Source of the DNA: Chromobacterium alkanivorans
GTDB taxonomy: Bacteria; Pseudomonadota; Gammaproteobacteria; Burkholderiales; Chromobacteriaceae
Direction of reading: 5' to 3'
Length of the DNA stretch: 64,000 nt
Assembly: GCF_016937655.1 (NCBI RefSeq)
Contig: NZ_JAFHKL010000015.1
Coordinates: 53,979 to 117,978 of the forward strand
The stretch's first letter is position 1, and each line of letters opens with the position of its first letter. The notes under the pieces were generated by a model. It saw nothing but the letters and a program-made list of their open reading frames with translations, did not search any database and had not been told where the DNA came from. Positions 41,701-48,699 of the stretch are shown here, piece by piece. Made by a program: the position numbers and the translations under genes.

Positions 41701-44700
41701 ACGCCCAACTCAGCCACCCGCACCGTCAGCTTCCAGGTCAACGACGGCAGCGCCAGCAGCGGCGTGGCCACGCGCACGGTGACGGTGACGCCCACCGATC
41801 AAACGCCGATCGCCACCGCCAGCGGCGGCAGCGCGGCCTTCACCGCCGGCGACAATACGGCTTCCACCCCGGTGGCGGTGGATACGGGCATCACGATCAG
41901 CGATCTGGACAACAGCACGCTGGCCAGCGCCACGGTGGCGATCACCGGCAACTTCCAGAGCGGCCAGGACGTGCTGGCCTTCACCAACACCAGCAGCAGC
42001 GCCTTCGGCAACATCACCGCCAGCTATAACGCCGGCACCGGGGTGCTGACGCTGACCTCCAGCGGCGCGACGGCGACGCTGGCGCAATGGCAGGCGGCCT
42101 TGCGCGCGGTCACTTACACCGACACCGCGGTGACGCCCAACACCGCCACCCGCACCGTCAGCTTCCAGGTCAACGACGGCAGCAAGAACAGCGCGGCGGT
42201 GACCCGCGGCGTGACGGTGACGGCCACCGACCAAACGCCGATCGCCACCGCCAGCGGCGGCAGCGCGGCCTTCACCGCCGGGGACAACACGGCTTCCACG
42301 CCGGTGGCGGTGGATACGGGCATTACGATCAGCGATCTGGACAACAGCACGCTGGCCAGCGCAAGGGTGTCCATCACCGGCAACTTCCAGAGCGGCCAGG
42401 ACGTGCTGGCCTTCAGCAACACCAGCAGCAGCACCTTCGGCAACATCACCGCCAGCTATAACGCCGGCACCGGGGTGTTGACGCTGAGCTCCAGCGGCGC
42501 GACGGCGACGCTGGCGCAATGGCAGGCGGCCTTGCGCGCGGTCACTTACACCGACACCGCGGTAACGCCCAACACAGCCGCCCGCACCGTCAGCTTCCAG
42601 GTCAACGACGGCAGCAAGGACAGCGCGGCGGTGACCCGCGGCGTGACCGTGGCGGCCACCGATCAAACGCCGATCGCCACCACCACCGGCAGCGCCGGCG
42701 CCTATGTGGTGGGCGGCGCTGCCACGCCGGTGGACGGCGGCCTGACCGTGTCGGATCTGGACAACACCACCCTGGCCAGCGCCACGGTGGCGATTAGCGG
42801 CAACTTCCAGAGCGGCGAGGACGTGCTGGCCTTCAGCAACACCAGCAGCAGCACCTTCGGCAACATCACCGCCAGCTACAACGCCGGCACCGGGGTGTTG
42901 ACGCTGACGTCCAGCGGCGCCACGGCCACCTTGGCGCAATGGCAGGCGGCGCTGCGCGCGGTCACTTACATCGACACCGCCGGCTCGCCCAACACCGCCA
43001 CTCGCACCGTCAGCTTCACCGTCAACGACGGGACCAAGAACAGCGCGGCGGTCACCCGCAACATCGCCTTGCAACTGATGCCGCCCAGCGTCTCCGGCCT
43101 GACCAGCGGCACCGACACCGGTAGCAGCCATAGCGACGGCGTCACCAGCAACGCCACGCCCACGGTCACCGGCACCGGGATCGCCAACAGCCTTGTCATC
43201 ATCTATGTGGACGGGGTGCCCATCGATAGCACGGTCGCGGACGGCAGCGGGGCCTGGAGTTACAGCTTTGTCTCCAGCCTGAGTTCCGGCGCGCACGCCA
43301 TCACCGCCGTGGTTAGCAGCGGCGGCGTCAGCAGCGGCCAATCCAGCGCCTTCAACGTGGTGATAGACAGCAGCGCGCCGGCGGCGCCGTCCGGCGTGGC
43401 TTTGAGCACGGGGACGGACACCGGCAGCAATCACGGCGACGGAATCACCGGCAACAACCGGCCCACGGTCACCGGCACGGCGGAAGCCAACAGCACGGTC
43501 ACGGTGTACGTGGACGGCACGGCGGTGGGCACGGCGACGGCGGACGGTAGCGGCGCCTGGAGCTACAGCCTGGGCAGTTCGCTGGCGGACGGCAATCACA
43601 GCATCCGCACCACCTCCACTGATCTGGCCGGCAACGCCAGCGGCCAATCGACGGCCTACATCATCACGGTGGACACCGTGGCGCCGGACAGCCCGGCCAA
43701 TACCGGTCTGACCCAGGCCACCGACAGCGGCTCCAGCAACCGCGACGGGGTCACCAACGTCAATCGTCCCAGCATCACCGGCCTGGCCGAGGCGGGCAGC
43801 AAGGTGGCCGTGTTCATCGACGGCGTGCAGGTGGGCACCGCCACCGCCGACGGCGGCGGCGTCTGGCTGTTCAATCTGAGCCAGCCGCTGACGGACGGCA
43901 GCCACAGCGTGCGCGCCACGGCCACTGACACGGCCGGCAACATCAGCGCGCAGTCGGCCTCGTTCACCGTTGTCGTGGACACCACCACGCCGACGCCGCA
44001 GTCCTTCACCCGGCTGGACCCGGCTTCCAGCTCCGCCAGCAGCCTGCGTTACGACCTGGTGCTGAACAAACCCATCATCGGCTTGAGCGCCGGCGATCTG
44101 AGCGTGATCACCAGCGGCAGCGCCCGCGCCGACATCGGCAACATCGTCCGCATCAGCGACAGCCACTACGTGGTGCAGCTGACCGGGGTGAGCGGCGCCG
44201 GTTCGGTGGCGCTGGCGCTCAAGTCCGGCGCGGCGGCCGATCTGGCCGGCAACGTGACCCAGCAGCAGACGGTGGCGCCGGCGTATCAGTTGAGCCCCAA
44301 CACCACCGTGGTGCTGCCGCCGCTGCCGCCGGCGGAAGCGCCGCCGCAGTCCAACGCGGCGCCGGTCATCAATATCGCGCCCATCACGCCCAATATCGTG
44401 TTGGCCGCGGTGAGCGGCGCGGGCAACGGCGGCAACGGCCCGGGCTCCGCGCCGACACCGCAAGGCCCGGCCGGCCCGCTGACGAGCAATCCCATCCAGC
44501 TCTCCTTCGGTCAGGATCGTTTCGCGCCGACGCCTAGCGAGCCGTTTGGACGCGGCAACGCCGGTCTGCCCTTCGTCTCCAATCTGGGCGGCACCGCCGG
44601 CGCGCCGCTGCAAGTGATGCCGGATCTGGGCGTGCGGCCGCTGGTGGCCGGCCAAGGCTTCAATTTCAGCCTGCCGCCCGGCACCGTGATCAGCCGCAAT

Positions 44701-45036
44701 CCCGACGCGGTGCTGAACATCCAGGTGCGTCAGAGCAATGGTCAGCCGCTGCCGGCCTGGCTGAAGTTCGACCCGCAGACCGGCCGTTTCAGCGGCACGC
44801 CGCCGGCGGGCTGGAACCGGTCCTTGTCCTTGGAAGTGACGGTCAGCGACCAGAACGGCCACCGCGGCGTCACCCATATGCAGCTGAAAACCGGCGCGGG
44901 CGAGCAGGCGGCCGCGGCGACGGAAAAGGTCGCGGCGGCCGGCAAGCCGGCCTTGCACGAGCAGTTCCGCCAGCACGGCAGACCCGCCTTCGATCAGCAG
45001 ATCGCCGGATGGCTGCAGACGGAGGACACGGTCTGA
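38719..45036 (+). CDS. Giant LEPR-motif/DUF4347 repeat surface protein
   Basis: A 2105-aa protein, likely exported and surface-bound. No Sec signal peptide is seen; it begins hydrophilic and basic, then SRLLLQALEPRLMFDGAA carries an LEPR-xL motif at residues 30-35. DUF4347 spans ~88-245 with HIISHG (H145) and LYGCDIG (C188), resembling a clan CD His/Cys dyad. Then come cadherin/VCBS-like repeats of ~144 aa (about residues 430-1455), three bacterial Ig-like units of ~100 aa starting GTDTGS, and a putative Ig domain (~1970-2060, LPAWLKFDPQTGRFSGTPP). No RTX nonapeptides. The C-terminus is charged and ends QFRQHGRPAFDQQIAGWLQ before a short acidic tail. First gene of a five-gene operon with export proteins; TolC-like gene follows by 43 bp. 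Confidence 0.85.
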   Translation: MSWWKSAGQSQGSDKKTPALKRSRLLLQALEPRLMFDGAAAVTAAAASAHADAPLPAERPAPAEAPRSVAVERLAEKVAAALAPAAPPKQVVFVESNVANYQSLLAQMPAGMEVVMLNAGKDGLSQIAEWAKTHHGYAAIHIISHGQSGDLMLGSMELTTAKLDSRQADLKLVGQSLTANGDILLYGCDIGAGSSGAAFVSALARYTQADVAASTDATGAARLGGDWTLERNSGQIDVAGLHFSYDALLARPVTGTTDFTSKDGYSYNPSGSVVNASDVLAWDFTLQLGATNNGGQTIIVEKVGSVTTETVDGYSDGTIPISYFSVKSNDNSRFTLNSIGVVLNGYDSGTTGGNLQLVGYINGTAVSGATLTLNVGDALQGSGGLVTFTVSGNSAFQGIDSFRVLAANGHTVTGMIGIGAINAINFGFAPTLTASGGSSAYSSGTGTAVTVDSGITLSDSDSSTQASATVSITGNFHSGEDVLAFTNNGSTMGNISASYNSGTGVLTLTSSGATATLAQWQAALRAVTYSDSSLSPNTSSRTISFAINDGAINSSAVTKTVTVAADSAPVIGNLNGDNPTFTEKGGAVKLDVGTAVTVTDSDTPNFNSGNLTVHISANGQSGQDVLGVDTSGTVSLSSGTSVGSVVTVGGVSIGVIASNGDGVSGHDLIVTFNSNAIPSRVATLLAALTYNNTSNDPNTATRTINVSVNDGRGGTGSSNVTVAVAAVNDAPTGSATAGNPTFTMGGSAVSVFSGASVSAVESSQSVILLTLTVSGLQDGSNEILSIDGSNVALTNGNSVTTSGNGLSVTVSVSGGTATVSISSSGISASTAGSVINGITYRDSSGSPSIGNRVVTLTGVKDDGGTSNGGVDTTTLAVASTVSVAVVPVVTTSGGSAAFTAGDNTSSTPVAVDSGITVSNNAGPTLASATVSITGNFQSGQDVLAFTNDGSTMGNITASYNAGTGVLTLTSSGGSATLAQWQAALRSVTYTDSAVTPNSATRTVSFQVNDGSASSGVATRTVTVTPTDQTPIATASGGSAAFTAGDNTASTPVAVDTGITISDLDNSTLASATVAITGNFQSGQDVLAFTNTSSSAFGNITASYNAGTGVLTLTSSGATATLAQWQAALRAVTYTDTAVTPNTATRTVSFQVNDGSKNSAAVTRGVTVTATDQTPIATASGGSAAFTAGDNTASTPVAVDTGITISDLDNSTLASARVSITGNFQSGQDVLAFSNTSSSTFGNITASYNAGTGVLTLSSSGATATLAQWQAALRAVTYTDTAVTPNTAARTVSFQVNDGSKDSAAVTRGVTVAATDQTPIATTTGSAGAYVVGGAATPVDGGLTVSDLDNTTLASATVAISGNFQSGEDVLAFSNTSSSTFGNITASYNAGTGVLTLTSSGATATLAQWQAALRAVTYIDTAGSPNTATRTVSFTVNDGTKNSAAVTRNIALQLMPPSVSGLTSGTDTGSSHSDGVTSNATPTVTGTGIANSLVIIYVDGVPIDSTVADGSGAWSYSFVSSLSSGAHAITAVVSSGGVSSGQSSAFNVVIDSSAPAAPSGVALSTGTDTGSNHGDGITGNNRPTVTGTAEANSTVTVYVDGTAVGTATADGSGAWSYSLGSSLADGNHSIRTTSTDLAGNASGQSTAYIITVDTVAPDSPANTGLTQATDSGSSNRDGVTNVNRPSITGLAEAGSKVAVFIDGVQVGTATADGGGVWLFNLSQPLTDGSHSVRATATDTAGNISAQSASFTVVVDTTTPTPQSFTRLDPASSSASSLRYDLVLNKPIIGLSAGDLSVITSGSARADIGNIVRISDSHYVVQLTGVSGAGSVALALKSGAAADLAGNVTQQQTVAPAYQLSPNTTVVLPPLPPAEAPPQSNAAPVINIAPITPNIVLAAVSGAGNGGNGPGSAPTPQGPAGPLTSNPIQLSFGQDRFAPTPSEPFGRGNAGLPFVSNLGGTAGAPLQVMPDLGVRPLVAGQGFNFSLPPGTVISRNPDAVLNIQVRQSNGQPLPAWLKFDPQTGRFSGTPPAGWNRSLSLEVTVSDQNGHRGVTHMQLKTGAGEQAAAATEKVAAAGKPALHEQFRQHGRPAFDQQIAGWLQTEDTV
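41809..42672 (+). repeat. Near-identical 432-bp tandem units inside giant gene
   Basis: Two exact-length units, 41809-42240 and 42241-42672, are nearly identical in DNA. A similar unit precedes (from ~41383) and a more divergent one follows (to ~43077); an older relative is at ~40015-40431. Each encodes 144 aa with DQTPIATASGGSAAFTAGDN, SGQDVLAF and TLAQWQAALRAVTYTD. Low silent divergence suggests recent duplication or ongoing recombination, so repeat number may vary among strains. Confidence 0.88.
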
Positions 45037-45079
45037 GCGCCGTCTCTCCACTAAACCAACAAACCGCACAGGGGACGAT

Positions 45080-46603
45080 ATGAACAAACAAACACAAGGG
45101 GGAGGGGCCGGCCGCGGCGTTCTTCGAACGCTGGCCGCGCTGACGGCGCTGGCCTTGTCCGGCTGCGCGGTCACGCCCGCGCCGATGAGCCTGGGCGATC
45201 GCCAGGCCACGCTGGCGGCGGACCGCCAGGCCATGTTCGGCAGCCAGGAGCCGTTGGCGGGGCCTGTGACTTTGCAAGAAGCGATGGCGCGCGCGCTGAA
45301 GTACAACCTGGACTACCGGGTCAAGCTGATGGAAGAGGCGATGGCGCAGCGCCAGCTGGACCTGTCCAGCCTGGACATGCTGCCCAAGCTGGCGCTGGCC
45401 GCCGGCTACACCGCACGCAACAAGGAAAACGCCTCTTCGTCGCAGAACGTGGCCACCGGCGAGCAATCGCTGGTGCCGTCCATCTCCTCGGAGAAGCGCA
45501 GCCATACCGCGGACCTCAATCTGAGCTGGAACGTGCTGGACTTCGGCGTCAGCTACTACACCGCGCAACAGCAGTCCGACCGGCTGCTGATCCTGCAGCA
45601 GCGCAAGCGCAAAGTGGCGCAGCAACTGATGCAGCAGGTGCGCGAAGCCTGGTGGCAGGCGGTGGGCGCGCAACAACTGGAAGGCCGCATCGATTCCTTG
45701 CTGGCCGAAACCAACCGCGCGCTGGAAGACGCGCGGCAGGTGGAGAAGCAGAAGCTGCGCGCGCCGCTGGAAGCGCTGAACTACCGCCGTCAGCTGCTGG
45801 ACGTGATCCGCCAGATGGGCATGATCCGCAACGCGCTGGCCCAGGCCAAACCCAAGCTGGCCGCCATCATGAACGTGCCGCCCGGCACCGACTTCAAGGT
45901 GGCGGTGCCGGAAGGGCTGCCCACTCCGGCGCTGGGGCTGAAGCTGGAACAGATGGAGGAAATGGCCCTGCTGAACCGGCCGGAACTGAACGAGGCGCGC
46001 TACAACGAGCGCATCGGCGTCACCGAAACCCGCAAGGCCATCGCCAAGCTGCTGCCTGGCTTGGAATTCAGCATCGGCCAGAACTACGACAGCAATAAAT
46101 TCCTGGTCAACAACTCCTGGAGCGACGCCGGCCTGCGCATCAGCTGGAACCTGCTCAATCTGTTCAGCGCCGGGCCGATCACCAAGGCCGCCGACGCCCA
46201 GCTGCAAGTGGCCAAGACCCAGCGCATGGCGTTGAACATGGCGGTGTTGACCCAGGTGCACGTGGCCTATCTCGACCTCAAGGGCCGCTCGCGCCAGTTC
46301 GCGCTGGAGCAAGAGCTCAACGACGTGGAACAGCGCATCTACGTGCAGAACCGCAACGCCACCGACAGCGGCGTGCAGGGCCGCCTGCCGGCGATCCTGG
46401 CCGACGCCAACGCGGTGTTCTCCACGCTGCGGCTGTACCAGAGCTACGGCGATCTGCAAAACGCCTACGGCCAGATGGGCTCCAGCCTGGGGATGGACCC
46501 GCTGCCGGAAAGCACGGCCAGCTATGAGCTGCCGGCGCTGGCCGCGGCCTTCAAGGGCGCGGAAACCCGGTGGCAGGGTCAGGTGGCGGGGAGCAAGCCA
46601 TGA
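45080..46603 (+). CDS. TolC-family outer membrane channel lipoprotein
   Basis: A 507-aa outer-membrane factor. The signal sequence ends ALSGCAVT (lipobox), as in NodT-like members. Two OEP halves rich in coiled coil follow: EAMARALKYNLDYRVKLMEE and RPELNEARYNERIGVTETRK. It should form the trimeric outer-membrane duct for the adaptor proteins encoded downstream. SD AGGGGA precedes ATG 45080. Stop overlaps the next gene (ATGA). Confidence 0.9.
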   Translation: MNKQTQGGGAGRGVLRTLAALTALALSGCAVTPAPMSLGDRQATLAADRQAMFGSQEPLAGPVTLQEAMARALKYNLDYRVKLMEEAMAQRQLDLSSLDMLPKLALAAGYTARNKENASSSQNVATGEQSLVPSISSEKRSHTADLNLSWNVLDFGVSYYTAQQQSDRLLILQQRKRKVAQQLMQQVREAWWQAVGAQQLEGRIDSLLAETNRALEDARQVEKQKLRAPLEALNYRRQLLDVIRQMGMIRNALAQAKPKLAAIMNVPPGTDFKVAVPEGLPTPALGLKLEQMEEMALLNRPELNEARYNERIGVTETRKAIAKLLPGLEFSIGQNYDSNKFLVNNSWSDAGLRISWNLLNLFSAGPITKAADAQLQVAKTQRMALNMAVLTQVHVAYLDLKGRSRQFALEQELNDVEQRIYVQNRNATDSGVQGRLPAILADANAVFSTLRLYQSYGDLQNAYGQMGSSLGMDPLPESTASYELPALAAAFKGAETRWQGQVAGSKP

Positions 46604-47358
46604 GGTTGACGGTACTTAGGCTTGCCGCCTGCCTGCTGGCGGCCGCCTGCGCCCAGGCGGCGACGCCGCCGGCCAAACCGTCGGCGCCGGTGACCAACGC
46701 CAGCGACGGCCGCATCCGCGTGCAACTGATGGCGCGCAACGCCGTCACCCTGTCCGGCGAAGTGGCCGCCAAGATCGCGGCCTTGCCGGTGCCGGAGGGC
46801 GCCAGCTTCAGCAAGGGGCAGGCGCTGGTGCAGTTCGACTGCGGCAGCTACCGCGCCCAGCTGCGCAAATCCCAGGCCTCGCTGGAGGCGGCCAGCCAAC
46901 TGCTCAAGGTGAACAACCAGCTGGCCAAGCTCAATTCCGCCGGCGTGCTGGACGTGGCCCAGGCCCAGGGCAAGGCCAAGGAGGCGGCCGCCGACGCCAG
47001 CTATATGCAGACCATAGTCGGCAAATGCGTGATCAGCGCGCCGTTCAACGGCCGCGTGGCGCGCCGCATCGCCGCCGTGCACCAATACGTCAGCCCCGGC
47101 AACCCGGTGCTGGACATCGTCGATTCCGGCTCGCTGGAGCTGCGCATGCTGGTGCCGTCCAAATGGCTGGCCAAACTCAAGCCCGGCAGCAAGTTCACCG
47201 TGGCGGTGGACGAGCTGGGGGCCAGCTTCCCGGCCAGGATAGAACGCCTGGGCGCGCAGATCGATCCGGTCAGCCAGTCCATCCTCGCGGTGGGCGTCAT
47301 CGAGGGCAACGGCGCCAGCCTGCTGCCGGGGATGAGCGGCTGGGCCAGCTTCAAGTAG
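46600..47358 (+). CDS. Periplasmic adaptor (membrane fusion protein)
   Basis: A 252-aa periplasmic adaptor of the RND/HlyD superfamily. An N-terminal signal (LRLAACLLAAACAQA, possibly lipidated) is followed by a split lipoyl domain (LSGEVAAKIAALPVPEGASF, and CVISAPFNGRVARRIAAVHQ), a short coiled-coil hairpin (SLEAASQLLKVNNQLAKLNS) and a beta-barrel domain (LVPSKWLAKLKPGSKF). It is small, lacking a long hairpin. ATGA overlap with the TolC-like gene; 7 bp to the next gene. Confidence 0.88.
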   Translation: MRLTVLRLAACLLAAACAQAATPPAKPSAPVTNASDGRIRVQLMARNAVTLSGEVAAKIAALPVPEGASFSKGQALVQFDCGSYRAQLRKSQASLEAASQLLKVNNQLAKLNSAGVLDVAQAQGKAKEAAADASYMQTIVGKCVISAPFNGRVARRIAAVHQYVSPGNPVLDIVDSGSLELRMLVPSKWLAKLKPGSKFTVAVDELGASFPARIERLGAQIDPVSQSILAVGVIEGNGASLLPGMSGWASFK

Positions 47359-47365
47359 GCCGTGC

Positions 47366-48697
47366 ATGGGGCACGCCGATAGAAGCCGGGAACTGGCCGG
47401 CCTGCTGCAATTGCTGCACCGCGCGCGCGACGCGGTCAGCGCCGAGCAGTTGGGCTTCATCATCGTCAACGAAAGCCAGCAATTGCTGCCCTACCGCCAG
47501 GCGGCGGCATGGCGCGAAGGCCTGCATCGCCACGTGACGGCGCTGTCCGGCCTGGCGGAGCTGGACCCCACCGCGCCCTATATGCAATGGCTGTCCCGAG
47601 TGTTCCGCCATCTGGCGGAGTCCGGCGGGCCGGAGGTCGGGCAGGACAGCCGCGCGCTCGAGGCCGGCGACCTGCCGACGGCGCTGGCCGAGGACTGGTC
47701 GTCCTGGCTGCCGGCCCACGCGCTGTGGCTGCGCCTGGGCGAGCAGGGCGCCTGGCTGCTGGCGCGGGAACTGCCGTGGAGCGATTACGAGCGCAAGCTG
47801 GCGGAAGAGCTGGCCCACGGCTACGGCCACGCGCTGTTGCGCTTCGCGCCCAAACGCAACTGGCGGGAGCTGGCGCGGCAATGGCTGCGGCCCGGCCGCA
47901 AGCAGCGCCGGCTGCTCATCGCCGCGCTGTTGCTGGCCTGCATGCCGATACGTCTCAGCGTGCTGGCGCGCGGCGAGGTGACGCCGCAAAACCCGGTGCT
48001 GCTGCGCGCGCCGCTCAGCGGAGTGATAGACCGCATCCAGGTGCAGCCCAACCAGCGGGTCAAGGTCGGCGATCCCTTGTTCGATCTGGACGCCACCTCG
48101 CTGGCCGGCCAGTTCGCCATGGCCGCGCGCGAACGCGATGCCGCGCAGGAAAGCTTCCGCGCCAGCGCCCAGCTGGCGGTCACCGACGACAAGGGCAAGC
48201 TGGCCATGGCGCAGGACCGCGCCAAGCTGGAAGAAAAAAGCATCGCCGCCGAATACACCGGCCTGGAGCTGCAAAGGCTGCACGTCACCGCGCCCAGCGC
48301 CGGCGTGGTGGTGTTTTCCGACCGCAACGACTGGCAGGGCAAGGCGGTGACGGTGGGCGAAAAGGTGATGACGCTGGCCGATCCCGCCCATGTGGAACTG
48401 GCCGCCTGGCTGCCGGCGGCGGAGGCCATAGACGTGGCGCCCGGCGGCAAGATCACGCTTTATCCCAACGCTTCGCCCACCGAGTCCTACGACGCGGAAA
48501 TCCTCCGCGTCGCCTACAAGGCCGAGGCGGTGGAGGGCGGCCTGCTCGCCTACCGGCTGCAAGCCCGCTTCGTCGACGGCGACAAGCCGCGGCTGGGGCA
48601 GATGGGCACCGCCCGCGTTTACGGCGACTGGGTGCCGCTGGTCTATTACGCCTTACGCCGGCCGCTGACCGCCGCGCGGCAATGGTTGGGGTGGTGA
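47366..48697 (+). CDS. HlyD-family membrane adaptor with extra N-terminal domain
   Basis: A 443-aa protein. Residues ~1-165 form a soluble domain that looks GAF-like (LGFIIVNESQQLLPYRQAAA, LWLRLGEQGAWLLARELPW), then a TM helix (RRLLIAALLLACMPIRLSVL), then HlyD elements: VLLRAPLSGVIDRIQVQPNQ (first lipoyl half), a short coiled coil, and LHVTAPSAGVVVFSDRND (second half). The cytosolic GAF-like domain ahead of a secretion adaptor is unusual and could sense a signal or recruit cargo. Two bases separate it from the next start codon. Confidence 0.83.
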   Translation: MGHADRSRELAGLLQLLHRARDAVSAEQLGFIIVNESQQLLPYRQAAAWREGLHRHVTALSGLAELDPTAPYMQWLSRVFRHLAESGGPEVGQDSRALEAGDLPTALAEDWSSWLPAHALWLRLGEQGAWLLARELPWSDYERKLAEELAHGYGHALLRFAPKRNWRELARQWLRPGRKQRRLLIAALLLACMPIRLSVLARGEVTPQNPVLLRAPLSGVIDRIQVQPNQRVKVGDPLFDLDATSLAGQFAMAARERDAAQESFRASAQLAVTDDKGKLAMAQDRAKLEEKSIAAEYTGLELQRLHVTAPSAGVVVFSDRNDWQGKAVTVGEKVMTLADPAHVELAAWLPAAEAIDVAPGGKITLYPNASPTESYDAEILRVAYKAEAVEGGLLAYRLQARFVDGDKPRLGQMGTARVYGDWVPLVYYALRRPLTAARQWLGW

Positions 48698-48699
48698 GC

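Noticed and set aside
41710..45306. Long minus-strand frames under the giant surface-protein gene
   Set aside because: They mirror the 432-bp tandem repeats of the plus-strand gene and have no recognisable domain or ribosome-binding site.
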